Notes: a model not told the origin generated them from the letters alone. A stretch of DNA of 64,000 bases from Chryseobacterium cucumeris (GCF_001593385.1 NZ_LUVZ01000047.1:144420-208419), one strand, 5' to 3'. Shown: positions 26,909 to 34,907, numbered from the stretch's first letter. Made by a program: numbers and translations.

Positions 26909-26945
26909 AGAAACTGTCTCAAAAAAATGAGACAGTTTCTGTTTT
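26909..26945 (+). terminator. Terminator of the tandem T9SS genes
   Basis: Perfect 12-bp stem AGAAACTGTCTC / GAGACAGTTTCT with an 8-base A-rich loop, then GTTTTTC. Confidence 0.88.
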
Positions 26946-27018
26946 TCTTCTATCCTTAGATATATACTGGCGTTTAATTATTAACACCCTCTCCTATCTT
27001 CAAGCTTCCGTCAGAATA

Positions 27019-27543
27019 TTATGCAGCTCCTTTTATTTTTGTACCGTTCTTTGCCGCTTCGATTTTCTTATTATTTCTAAGCTCGCGTTTCATTTTACGG
27101 TAGTCCCAGGGAGCAAGAGCATTACTATCCTGCCAAAGTCCCATTTTTTTAAGCTTTGCAGTTTCCTGAATTTTGCCCAGAGACGCATCTTTTGAGTAGG
27201 AAAAATACCACCATCCTAATCCTGCTTTGATAAGCTCTTTGGAAAGATATTTCCCGTCATCATAATATACTTTCGCAATGGATCTTCCATAACGATCTGT
27301 AGTTGTTTCAAAAAAGTTTACCGTTTTCCCGAATACCTGAGCAGAAGTAAACTGTTTCGCATTTTTACCAAATGCCTGCCCGCTTTCCGGACAATCAACT
27401 TCGGCAAGTCTAATTTTCTTTTGCTGATTTCCTTTTAAGAGTAAAGTAATGGTATCTCCGTCTGAAATTTTGATCACTTTTCCGGTAGTCTGTGAGAATA
27501 GAAATAAAGGGAAAAGTACATACAGCAGCATTAGTCGTTTCAT
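27019..27543 (-). CDS. Secreted thermonuclease family protein (SNase-like)
   Basis: 174 residues: signal peptide (ending LFLFSQ, about 18) and one staphylococcal-nuclease OB-fold domain. Active-site and calcium-site segments are visible: ISDGDTITLLL, KKIRLAEVDCPE (with the catalytic Arg), and TDRYGRSIAKVYYDDGK with the second catalytic Arg. Expected activity is calcium-dependent cleavage of DNA and RNA outside the cytoplasm. A basic C-terminal tail (KMKRELRNNKK) follows the domain. A TATATTTG box ends only five bases before the ATG, so the mRNA may be nearly leaderless. Confidence 0.9.
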   Translation of the reverse strand: MKRLMLLYVLFPLFLFSQTTGKVIKISDGDTITLLLKGNQQKKIRLAEVDCPESGQAFGKNAKQFTSAQVFGKTVNFFETTTDRYGRSIAKVYYDDGKYLSKELIKAGLGWWYFSYSKDASLGKIQETAKLKKMGLWQDSNALAPWDYRKMKRELRNNKKIEAAKNGTKIKGAA

Positions 27544-27547
27544 GGAG

Positions 27548-27555
27548 CAAATATA
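27548..27555 (-). promoter_or_regulatory. Promoter -7 box immediately before the nuclease gene
   Basis: TATATTTG on the minus strand ends 4 bases before the ATG at 27543-27541. If used, transcription would start at about the start codon. Confidence 0.45.
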
Positions 27556-27581
27556 GGGATTAGAAAGACTTGTTTAATTAC

Positions 27582-27609
27582 AAAAACCTCGCGTTTTGCG
27601 AGGTTTTTT
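27582..27609 (-). terminator. Terminator between the island and the nuclease gene
   Basis: Stem AAAAACCTCGC / GCGAGGTTTTT with a 5-base loop and T-runs on both strands. It ends transcripts coming from the 27.7-31.9 kb gene run. Confidence 0.85.
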
Positions 27610-27669
27610 ATATTGAATTAAGTTATTTCATTTTTTTAGCCTCAAAGTCGGGAGACTTTGCGGAGCAAA

Positions 27670-28272
27670 CTATTCAACATCCAATACTTTATGAACATCG
27701 TTAAAATTATACCAGCGTTCTTTTTTACCGGGATAATAGTAGTACAATTCATCCAAGTATGTATCTTCTTTAAGAAAGGTAGTCCCTTTATTTAGCGGTA
27801 ATATATAATTGTCTAAATTGTTAATGAAACTAATGTATTGACTGTAATTATATTTAGTTTGTGAAGAAATGGTTTCGCATAGTATATCTTTATTATCAAT
27901 TCTATTACCATCATCGCTGATACGTCCACTACTTGAAACATATTCATCAATCAGTTTATTACTAAAAAAAGAGGCTATTTTTTGAGCATCAATTGCTACG
28001 AAGAATAAATATCCTCCATTTTTTAAAACTTGAAATAATTCATTTAAGTCTTTAGTAGAATGATTAGTTTTTTTTACAGCCCTACGCTCATTAAGAGTCA
28101 AAAAATTCTCTCTGCAAAAACATTTTTTAGCCATTAAAAACTGTTGAAATGCCAAACTATCTTTTTTTAAAAATATCTTTAACTTTTCGTATTTGGTATT
28201 TCCGACAGGAGTTTGTCCCCAAATGATCACATTAAATAGCAAAAAAACTATAACAATGAATATTTTTTTCAT
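27670..28272 (-). CDS. Secreted hypothetical protein
   Basis: 200 residues from the ATG at 28272 (MKKIFIVIVFLLFNVIIWGQ, a signal peptide). The frame can start one codon earlier at a GTG, which is less likely. The mature part has a double cysteine region (KKCFCRENF) and a Tyr-rich C-terminus (LYYYYPGKKERWYNF). No family recognised. Its ATG overlaps the stop of a degraded upstream reading frame (TGATG), the pattern left when an operon partner has decayed. Last gene of the AT-rich island before a terminator. Confidence 0.6.
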   Translation of the reverse strand: MKKIFIVIVFLLFNVIIWGQTPVGNTKYEKLKIFLKKDSLAFQQFLMAKKCFCRENFLTLNERRAVKKTNHSTKDLNELFQVLKNGGYLFFVAIDAQKIASFFSNKLIDEYVSSSGRISDDGNRIDNKDILCETISSQTKYNYSQYISFINNLDNYILPLNKGTTFLKEDTYLDELYYYYPGKKERWYNFNDVHKVLDVE

Positions 28273-28379
28273 CACTTACTTTGTTTATTATTTTTATCTG
28301 CAACGTACAAGTAAACTGCTTGAGCATACTTTAGATACACATGGTTGTTTCCCTTATTGTTTTTCTCAAAGAGGGAAAA
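28272..28379 (-). pseudogene. C-terminal remnant of an unidentified gene
   Basis: Between the barstar-like gene and the next gene lies a 35-codon frame without a start codon, containing NNHVYLKYAQAVYLYVADKN and ending in TGA that overlaps the next ATG by one base. Composition is protein-like and the overlap is typical of operons. I read it as the tail of a lost gene; the parent family is unknown. Confidence 0.35.
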
Positions 28380-28397
28380 CTACCATAAGTGAAGCAA

Positions 28398-29141
28398 TTA
28401 ATCCTGAAAGACTAAATGATCTATGTAAATATTAAGACCTGTTCTTTTTAAGAGCTCCAGAGATGTTGCAAAATAATTAACTCCTAAGGCATCTTCTATT
28501 GCTTGTGCAGAATTGATATATAGATGAAAATCTTTCATATTATTATTCTTACTTACGTCTATAGTATGATCATGAAGTGAATCCAACCCACTTCCCATAA
28601 AACCTTTTTTTCCAAAGAACAATTCACCTAAATAACAGAAAAAATCTTTGTTGTCTTTAACAAGATCTCCCTCCATTTTCATGATATTATTCTCTTTACT
28701 CATTGTATAAAGACCGTTATTCCAAATAAAACAAGCCTGGAGATAAGAGTTTTTAAGTTCACTGTTCTCAGTTTTCCGCCAGTTAAATTCTGAATGATTG
28801 AACCAATCGTAAAAAAATTTCATGAGATATTGATCATATCCACTTCCCGTAATACTCATTTTATTAATCATAGTTCCATAAAGAACAATTCCATCTGGCT
28901 CATTATAGTCTTCTTCAGTTAAAACATAGTCTATGATAAATCGGGTTTTATATAATATTCCTTTTTTACCTGCTTTATTGTAAATTTTTACAGTTAGTTT
29001 GATTTCAGGCTTTTCTAATTCATCTAAAATAATGGATTTAGCTTCAGGCTTAACTTTCAGTAATAATTTATCATTAACAATTTTCTCATCTCTAGTAAGA
29101 TCTAGATAATCTATTTTAATATTATTTAAGAATATCTCCAT
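28398..29141 (-). CDS. Barstar-like (possible immunity) protein with an unknown N-terminal domain
   Basis: 247 residues, no signal peptide. The C-terminal part (about 165-245) resembles barstar, the inhibitor of the RNase barnase: FFCYLGELFFGKKGF, then GSGLDSLHDHT, which keeps the LD..xxD pair equivalent to barstar Asp35 and Asp39, and a final helix-strand LELLKRTGLNIYID. The first 160 residues form a separate domain I do not recognise. Barstar-like proteins in Bacteroidota often protect against toxin RNases of polymorphic toxin systems. No matching toxin is seen in this window. The resemblance is by eye, so the assignment is moderate. Confidence 0.5.
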   Translation of the reverse strand: MEIFLNNIKIDYLDLTRDEKIVNDKLLLKVKPEAKSIILDELEKPEIKLTVKIYNKAGKKGILYKTRFIIDYVLTEEDYNEPDGIVLYGTMINKMSITGSGYDQYLMKFFYDWFNHSEFNWRKTENSELKNSYLQACFIWNNGLYTMSKENNIMKMEGDLVKDNKDFFCYLGELFFGKKGFMGSGLDSLHDHTIDVSKNNNMKDFHLYINSAQAIEDALGVNYFATSLELLKRTGLNIYIDHLVFQD

Positions 29142-29257
29142 TTTTATTTACTAAATTATTCTATTCATAAACGGACTTTACTTCTATGATCTTATCCGGC
29201 AAAGTCTGTAAGTTTGTATAAGTTTGTTGATATTAGGGAAAAACCAAATATATTAAG

Positions 29258-29605
29258 TTATTGCCCCTCTAAACCAAATTGATTTTCATAATCCAGTTTT
29301 TCAATTTTATCAGAATTTTTTATAATCACTTCTAAAGATCCTTTTGGTTTTATTATCGAGTCTCCAACCACAACTTTATCCCACCAATCTCTGTAAACTA
29401 CAATACTATCTTGATGGCCATACACCAGAAATGGTATATTGTGATTATCATGATTCATATACTTTTTTCTAACTATTGATTTTATATCCTTTTCTCTAAT
29501 TTCATCAATAAAACTGCCTTCATTTTTTGAAGAAAATATCAGTTTGTATAGGAATACTATAGCAATAATAACCAACAGGATTACAAAGCTCTTATTTCTA
29601 TTCAT
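29258..29605 (-). CDS. Small membrane-anchored hypothetical protein
   Basis: 115 residues with one N-terminal membrane span (SFVILLVIIAIVFLYKLIF) after a short basic start, then a soluble domain with a Trp-Trp-Asp motif (VVYRDWWDKVVVGDS). No family recognised. The soluble part probably lies in the periplasm. Part of the same-strand run of small AT-rich genes. Confidence 0.55.
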   Translation of the reverse strand: MNRNKSFVILLVIIAIVFLYKLIFSSKNEGSFIDEIREKDIKSIVRKKYMNHDNHNIPFLVYGHQDSIVVYRDWWDKVVVGDSIIKPKGSLEVIIKNSDKIEKLDYENQFGLEGQ

Positions 29606-29697
29606 TTTTCCTAATTAAAAAAACAATTAATATTCAAAAAACCAATCATAAGGTTAAAAGCAATATCAAAAATACCATCATCAGCAGAATTGTAGTT

Positions 29698-30336
29698 TTA
29701 CCAATTAAATGGCATCGCCACATAGGTGTTTTCAAAAATAGGTAAGGACAAAACTTCCTTTGTTTTTAAGCCGGTTTCTCCCTTCTTCACAATGCAAACT
29801 TTAAGTAATTCTCCCCGATGATGGTAACCATTTAAGATGAGCGCCTGAATACCATCAGTATCCAGAATCCTGATCAACGCTCGAAATTTATCTGCTGTAT
29901 CTGTTACTTCCAGAAAACTTAAATCAATATCAGTAAAGGAGATATTTTCATCGGCTACAATCTGAACAAAGCGTTGTCCGATATCATATGCAGTCAGGTC
30001 TTTAAATTTTCCATCTGCCGTTACAAGACTGGTTTCCAGGCAATCCAGATATACTTTTCGCTCTTGTGACAAATAGTTTCGGATATGCAACTTAGCTTCT
30101 TGCACTATCTCAATAGCATTTCTTCTGAAAGCTCTTTTCCACTCATCAATTTTTATTAAAATATCTGTATCCGCATACTCCCACAAAAAAGAATAAACCT
30201 TCTGATCAGGAAAAAAAGTTTCCATTTGGATTCCGTCTTCATAGTTATAAAACAACCACAAGCTATCATAGTTCAATTCACTGTGTTTAAAAAAATTGGA
30301 AAGGTAATAATGATGGGTATCTCTATATTTCTTCAT
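29698..30336 (-). CDS. Hypothetical protein of the island
   Basis: 212 residues, soluble, no signal peptide or membrane span. Starts MKKYRDTHHYYLSNFFKH; the second half has an alpha/beta pattern (ALILNGYHHRGELLKVCIVKKG) and the chain ends AMPFNW. No family recognised. Codon content looks genuine and somewhat less AT-rich than its neighbours. It sits 48 bases after the YggL-like gene on the same strand. Cytoplasmic; role unknown, with an immunity-type role being only a guess from context. Confidence 0.55.
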   Translation of the reverse strand: MKKYRDTHHYYLSNFFKHSELNYDSLWLFYNYEDGIQMETFFPDQKVYSFLWEYADTDILIKIDEWKRAFRRNAIEIVQEAKLHIRNYLSQERKVYLDCLETSLVTADGKFKDLTAYDIGQRFVQIVADENISFTDIDLSFLEVTDTADKFRALIRILDTDGIQALILNGYHHRGELLKVCIVKKGETGLKTKEVLSLPIFENTYVAMPFNW

Positions 30337-30383
30337 AAAACACTAATGCTTTTTTGGAGATATTTCAGTTTTCGCCGGAATAA

Positions 30384-30719
30384 TTATAAATTCCAACAGC
30401 CAATATTGACAGGTAGAGAAGAATAATTTTCAATAAAAAAATCATGATCAAAACGATAAAAATAAAAATCTTCTATATCAATCTCAATTTTCTGGATCGT
30501 AATTTCCAGGTGTAAAAAAAATTCAACAAATTCTTTCACAAAATCATTGATATTAATTATTATATTCTCATCAGTATATAATCCTCCATTGATCTGATTA
30601 TCAGAACAGCCACCACCCCAATATACTAAACAACCTTCAATAAAAGCAATGAAACGGTCTACCAGATTCTCCGGCATATCTTCATGAATTACAATTTTAA
30701 ATTCAAATATATCTTTCAT
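30384..30719 (-). CDS. YggL-like (50S ribosome-binding family) small protein
   Basis: 111 residues, acidic. The pattern of a first strand (FEFKIVIHEDM), a helix containing RFIAFIEG, a glycine-rich turn (YWGGGCSDNQINGG), a second helix region and a last strand with IEIDIEDFYFYRF resembles the YggL/DUF469 family, whose E. coli member binds the 50S subunit. The similarity is in pattern only, so I hold it loosely. Stand-alone copies of this domain also occur among uncharacterised genes in immunity-like clusters. Preceded at 34 bases by another hypothetical gene, probably one transcript. Confidence 0.4.
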   Translation of the reverse strand: MKDIFEFKIVIHEDMPENLVDRFIAFIEGCLVYWGGGCSDNQINGGLYTDENIIININDFVKEFVEFFLHLEITIQKIEIDIEDFYFYRFDHDFFIENYSSLPVNIGCWNL

Positions 30720-30752
30720 TAATTCTTGTTTTAGTCAGTAACTGCCTGCTTT

Positions 30753-31145
30753 CTACAAATCTCTATCCTGACATGTATATAGTGTTGAAATATCAACAGG
30801 AAGCATAATCGTTCTGATATCTGAATTTCTCACTTTACTAAAAGTAATATCCAAACCCACGGATAATGATAATGTTCTCAATAAAAATACATTATCACTT
30901 TTGTTATTCCCTTCAAAAATACGATTTATGGTACTCCAATCCCTTTTAGTAAAAGTCTTTTTCCCTATGATATTCTGCATCTCTTTAGATGATTTTTCAT
31001 CTGTTTTTACACCATAATATGTTTTCTCTCCATCTGTAAAATCCTTCTGAACACAAGTAAAAATATAGGAATCATTTTCCAGTGAAACCCATGATGTTAT
31101 AATATCATCATACCAGTCAAGTATATGTAATTGAATAATGGTCAC
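30753..31145 (-). CDS. Hypothetical protein of the island
   Basis: 130 residues, soluble, beginning MTIIQLHILDWYDDIITSWV and mostly beta strands. No family recognised. Its start lies 8 bases after the stop of a frameshifted gene remnant, which suggests that the remnant was once its operon partner. Likely cytoplasmic. Confidence 0.5.
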   Translation of the reverse strand: MTIIQLHILDWYDDIITSWVSLENDSYIFTCVQKDFTDGEKTYYGVKTDEKSSKEMQNIIGKKTFTKRDWSTINRIFEGNNKSDNVFLLRTLSLSVGLDITFSKVRNSDIRTIMLPVDISTLYTCQDRDL

Positions 31146-31152
31146 TTCTATT

Positions 31153-31298
31153 TTATTTATTTTTCGTCAAAATTAATGGTAAACCGGGCTGATCAATTTT
31201 CATGATTTTATCAAATCCAACCTTCATGTACTATCTCTGGTGGGTAATATAATTGATAAAAAAATTCATCACGATAGTAAACTTTGCATATTGGGTAT
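31153..31298 (-). pseudogene. Frameshifted C-terminal gene remnant
   Basis: Two adjoining frames look protein-coding but are broken. The first (about 31298-31211) reads YPICKVYYRDEFFYQLYYPP and on to a TGA. The second (about 31240-31153) reads GFDKIMKIDQPGLPLILTKN to a TAA eight bases before the next gene. Joining them near 31238 gives one continuous tail of about 47 residues. No start codon remains, and the upstream end merges with the 3' end of the lipoprotein gene in another frame. Parent family unknown. Confidence 0.4.
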
Positions 31299-31913
31299 TT
31301 ACGGATTGAATTTAATAGTTTTAAAAACTTTTAAAAATAATTCTTTATTCTCTTCACTTAAATCATTGATAATTATTGCCATTTTATTTTGATGAATATC
31401 TACACTGTCAAAATAAATCCCAATAAGTCCTTTATCCGTTTTTTTCGGCATCATAATCTGAGTTCTGTGCTTATTGATTGTATCATAGTAATAATAATTA
31501 ACATTATAAATTCCGTTTCTGTAATCTCTATCAGAATTATCAGAAAAATAAGCTTTTAACTCTCTGTTTTTATATTTTCCATATAATTCTTTATCATCTG
31601 TAATGAAAAAAGAATTTTCCTCAAAAGGTTTATAATCACCATAGTAAATATAGCCAACATGCCTATTTCCAGCATTAATGCTGTATATCTGAGAATCTTC
31701 GGCCCTTTCTTTTTTAATGCTCATTGATTTGGGTAAACTCAGTGATGCATTAGCAATAGTGTAATTAACAAATTCATGATCCTTACAGCAAGAATACAGC
31801 ATCATCAAAAAACAGAACAGAAGAAAACGAACTTCTGTTTTCAAGGTTATTTTTCTATATTTTGGGGTAAGAATGTTTAATGTGAACAAAAAAAAAGAAA
31901 ATTCTTTCATCAT
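31299..31913 (-). CDS. Putative lipoprotein, hypothetical
   Basis: Open frame of 204 codons. The N-terminal part before the hydrophobic stretch looks unlike a signal; a TTG at 31844 would give about 181 residues with a lipoprotein signal (LKTEVRFLLFCFLMMLYSC, lipobox LYSC). If the ATG at 31913 is used, a second hydrophobic stretch precedes it. The mature part is charged and beta-rich with KELYGKYKNRELKAYF and ends FKTIKFNP. No family recognised. It is the first gene of the minus-strand run, about 160 bases from the plus-strand tRNA genes. Confidence 0.5.
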   Translation of the reverse strand: MMKEFSFFLFTLNILTPKYRKITLKTEVRFLLFCFLMMLYSCCKDHEFVNYTIANASLSLPKSMSIKKERAEDSQIYSINAGNRHVGYIYYGDYKPFEENSFFITDDKELYGKYKNRELKAYFSDNSDRDYRNGIYNVNYYYYDTINKHRTQIMMPKKTDKGLIGIYFDSVDIHQNKMAIIINDLSEENKELFLKVFKTIKFNP

Positions 31914-32027
31914 TTTTAAGAGGGCTAAATCAATGGTTATTAATAGGGTAAAGGTAATAAAAAAGAGTTCATAAAAAATTAATTAAAAATTATACCTCAT
32001 TTTCTTTTTTTATTCCAAAAAGAATTG

Positions 32028-32035
32028 CAACTTTG
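32028..32035 (+). promoter_or_regulatory. Probable promoter box of the second tRNA-Pro/Arg unit
   Basis: CAACTTTG is one mismatch from TAnnTTTG and lies exactly 41 bases before the tRNA, the same distance as the exact box TACCTTTG in the third unit. Confidence 0.4.
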
Positions 32036-32076
32036 CAGCCCTAAAAACGATGTAAAATTCGTTATCGATGATCCTT

Positions 32077-32151
32077 CGGGGCGTAGCGTAGTCCGGTCAT
32101 CGCGCCTGGTTTGGGACCAGGAGGTCGCAGGTTCGAATCCTGCCGCCCCGA
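32077..32151 (+). tRNA. tRNA-Pro (anticodon TGG), second copy
   Basis: 75 nt, identical to the copies at 14694 and 32482, with the same stems and TGG anticodon. Confidence 0.97.
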
Positions 32152-32163
32152 CTTATAAATTTA

Positions 32164-32237
32164 GGGTGCGTAGCTCAGCTGGATAGAGCATCTGCCTTCT
32201 AAGCAGACGGTCAAAGGTTCGAATCCTTTCGCGCTCA
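32164..32237 (+). tRNA. tRNA-Arg (anticodon TCT), second copy
   Basis: 74 nt, identical to 14811-14884 and 32569-32642; 12 bases after tRNA-Pro. Confidence 0.97.
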
Positions 32238-32240
32238 CTT

Positions 32241-32272
32241 AAAGACTTACTGGAAACAGTGAGTCTTTTTTG
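32241..32272 (+). terminator. Terminator of the second tRNA unit
   Basis: Stem AAAGACTTACTG / CAGTGAGTCTTT (one G-T pair), GAAA loop, then T-run. Confidence 0.9.
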
Positions 32273-32432
32273 TTTTTGCTCAGATCCTGATAAAAGTTCT
32301 CCATTTTAGTGAGGAATAATAAAAATAATATAAGAATATGATTATTAAACAGGTACAACGAATCAAAGAGCGTTCACGAAAAAATAATTAAAAATTATCT
32401 CTAATTTTATTTTTTTATTCCAAAAAGTATTG

Positions 32433-32440
32433 TACCTTTG
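32433..32440 (+). promoter_or_regulatory. Promoter -7 box of the third tRNA-Pro/Arg unit
   Basis: TACCTTTG, an exact TAnnTTTG match, 41 bases before the tRNA. Confidence 0.5.
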
Positions 32441-32481
32441 CAACCGCAAAAACAAAGTAAAAATCGTTACTGATGACACCT

Positions 32482-32556
32482 CGGGGCGTAGCGTAGTCCG
32501 GTCATCGCGCCTGGTTTGGGACCAGGAGGTCGCAGGTTCGAATCCTGCCGCCCCGA
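32482..32556 (+). tRNA. tRNA-Pro (anticodon TGG), third copy
   Basis: 75 nt, identical to the other two tRNA-Pro genes of the window. Confidence 0.97.
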
Positions 32557-32568
32557 CTTATAAATTTA

Positions 32569-32642
32569 GGGTGCGTAGCTCAGCTGGATAGAGCATCTGC
32601 CTTCTAAGCAGACGGTCAAAGGTTCGAATCCTTTCGCGCTCA
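32569..32642 (+). tRNA. tRNA-Arg (anticodon TCT), third copy
   Basis: 74 nt, identical to the other two tRNA-Arg genes. Spacer to tRNA-Pro is the same 12 bases as in the second unit. Confidence 0.97.
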
Positions 32643-32645
32643 CTT

Positions 32646-32677
32646 AAAGACTTACTGGAAACAGTGAGTCTTTTTTG
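32646..32677 (+). terminator. Terminator of the third tRNA unit
   Basis: Same stem-loop as at 32241 (AAAGACTTACTG / CAGTGAGTCTTT, GAAA loop) with TTTTTTG after it. Confidence 0.9.
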
Positions 32678-33348
32678 TTATATTCAGAATCTTTGAAACT
32701 CATACTCGTAGTCACTCATTCTGGCATCCTGCTGAAGAAGTTATTATTCTTAGTATTAAATATCACTAGGAAAACCCGTATCTGCTACTTAGATATTTCT
32801 ACATCATAATTAAGAAACTCCCATTTAACAGTATAAAATACGATAAGATACTGAAGCTTTTATTTTCATTCGTATGCCGATTTACATCTAATAGATTGGA
32901 AAAACATTGGTAAAGAAAAAGACATACCGAACATTAAAATTATTTTTTCTTTTCTTTTTTTAAACTTCATGCAAAGTAAGCATAAACACAACATCCATTA
33001 CAAAACCACTATACAATGTATGCACGCAATGAACCTACACCATACATACAACCTAATAACAACCCTTACAGATAAAGTAAAACAACATGATGTACCTATG
33101 ATGTATTCTATAATTTTCTTATTTCCTTTCTTTTCTTGAAATTGCAGCAAATTATCGATTCTAAAACACAAAATTGATCAAAAAACCTTTATGATGCCTA
33201 ACGGGTGGGGTTAATAATCCCACCTGTTTTTTGTGGATATTAGTCATAATTACAAGAGTTAATAAACAGTAGTTTATATTATAATGAATTCACTTTTATC
33301 TTGCATTATATTTAATTTTTGTATTATTCTCAATATAGTATTTATTCT
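32678..33348. other. Long non-coding region with an orphan terminator
   Basis: About 670 AT-rich bases before the TPR/LuxR-type regulator. No protein-like frame on either strand. The one structured feature is a plus-strand terminator at 33202-33232 that follows no known gene, which raises the possibility of a small RNA ending there. Confidence 0.5.
33202..33232 (+). terminator. Rho-independent terminator without an obvious upstream gene
   Basis: Stem CGGGTGGG / CCCACCTG (one G-T pair), loop of 9 bases, followed by TTTTTTG. The nearest plus-strand genes are tRNAs about 560 bases upstream with their own terminator. Confidence 0.7.
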
Positions 33349-34827
33349 ATGATGATGAAATCTTTGAAAAATTTTAATAGAATAATCTATTGTCTTGTTT
33401 TTACATGCGGTTGTTCAAAACTATTTCCACAACACTATAGTATACAGCAAATAGATACTTTACTCATAAAAACAAATGAAGAACTCAGAACCCAAATATC
33501 TAACAAGGATCTGATCATTTGGAATCAAAAAATTATAAAAGAAGCGCAGCAAAATAATTACCCTAAAGGAGAAGCTTGGGGATATGCCAATATTGCGAAT
33601 CGTCTATGGCTTACAGGAGAATTTAAAAAGGCCATAGAATATCTGAATGATGCTGAGGAAAAATCAAAAGATATCAATGATGATTTTCTTGCCGGTAAAA
33701 TCAATCAGGAATATTCACAGGTCTACAACAGGATGAATCTCCCTAAAATGGCTTTAGGTTATAATTCAAAGGCCATGAAATTTGCTTTAAGATTGAAAAA
33801 AGATAATCAGGACTGCCGATTTTTTTTACGGTATGTTTATTCAACCCGGGCATCGTATTTCGACGGAGTTGAACAGTCTGATTCATCACTCGTCTACCTT
33901 CATAAAGCAATGAAAATAGATCTGAATCCTTTAGATATAGCACTTATAGCATATCATTATACAAAGTATGATCGAAATTTAGATTCAGCCAATTATTATT
34001 TTAAAAAAAGCCTTAACCTGATAGAAACCAAAAGGTTTAAACATAATAAATACCAGAGAGCGGTTATTTTATATAATTATGGCTTTTTTCTGTATGTTCA
34101 GAAAAAAAATGATGAGGCTATTGATATCTATCAACAATCCCTTGAACTGGCAAAGGAAGTAAACAGACCTTATCTGGTCTTAGATAATTACAGATGGCTG
34201 GCCACAGTTTATAAAGACCTTAAAGAATCTGAGAAAGAATCTGAATATTTAAGCAAGGCCACCTCACTGAAAGACAGCTTAGACAATGACCAAAGCAAAG
34301 CTATCACATTAGCTTTTAATAAAATTTCAAAGAAAGAAGAAGAAAAACAAAAAAACAAATTCCTGTCATTTTTCTGGTATGGAGGGGTTCTGTTTGTACT
34401 TATTTTTTTACTATCTCTTTATTTTTATCTACAGTTTAAAAGAAAGAAAAAAAGGCTTATTGAAAGTAAAACAATTATTCTTCGGCAGGAAGAAGAAGCA
34501 AAAATTCTAAAAAGAAAGCTCAATGAAAATCATGAGCAGATCATTCAACTGGCAAAAAAAAACGATGTTGGCTTTTTAGCATTATTTCAGGAAACATATC
34601 CTGAGGTCTGCCAGCAACTTTTAAAAATCAACGCTAATCTTTCCCCCTCTGACTTATCTTTCTGTGCTATGATATGGCTGGGGTTCTCTTCAAAAGAAAT
34701 GGCACAGTATTCTTCTATGGAGCACAGATCTGTACAAACGAAGAAATACCGATTACGCAAAAAACTACACCTTGAAGCACAGACTGATCTCTATCAATTT
34801 ATAAGATCAATATCTGAGGTTAAATAA
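33349..34827 (+). CDS. TPR-sensor membrane protein with C-terminal LuxR-like HTH
   Basis: About 492 residues from the first of three consecutive ATGs at 33349. Order: N-terminal signal or anchor (NRIIYCLVFTCGCSKLF), TPR-rich region (about 30-320; AWGYANIANRLWLTGEFKKA is one unit), a membrane span (FFWYGGVLFVLIFLLSLYFY, about 343-362), a basic coiled coil (about 365-405), then a LuxR/GerE-like helix-turn-helix (about 430-490; LSPSDLSFCAMIWLGFSSKE and HRSVQTKKYRLRKKL). Same single-chain sensor design as the AraC-type regulator at 16139-17740 but with a different DNA-binding end. Followed by a terminator; no obvious target operon adjacent. Confidence 0.82.
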   Translation: MMMKSLKNFNRIIYCLVFTCGCSKLFPQHYSIQQIDTLLIKTNEELRTQISNKDLIIWNQKIIKEAQQNNYPKGEAWGYANIANRLWLTGEFKKAIEYLNDAEEKSKDINDDFLAGKINQEYSQVYNRMNLPKMALGYNSKAMKFALRLKKDNQDCRFFLRYVYSTRASYFDGVEQSDSSLVYLHKAMKIDLNPLDIALIAYHYTKYDRNLDSANYYFKKSLNLIETKRFKHNKYQRAVILYNYGFFLYVQKKNDEAIDIYQQSLELAKEVNRPYLVLDNYRWLATVYKDLKESEKESEYLSKATSLKDSLDNDQSKAITLAFNKISKKEEEKQKNKFLSFFWYGGVLFVLIFLLSLYFYLQFKRKKKRLIESKTIILRQEEEAKILKRKLNENHEQIIQLAKKNDVGFLALFQETYPEVCQQLLKINANLSPSDLSFCAMIWLGFSSKEMAQYSSMEHRSVQTKKYRLRKKLHLEAQTDLYQFIRSISEVK

Positions 34828-34907
34828 TCTTCACGAGCATAAAACATAATGAATATGATGGTTATTTTCCTCAAAAGTAATAAGAGTTTACCCCTGACAC
34901 TATATAT

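Noticed and set aside
29142..29257. Short frame ending LQTLPDKIIEVKSVYE before the barstar-like gene
   Set aside because: Might be a third gene remnant, but it is only about 23 codons and has no operon-style overlap.
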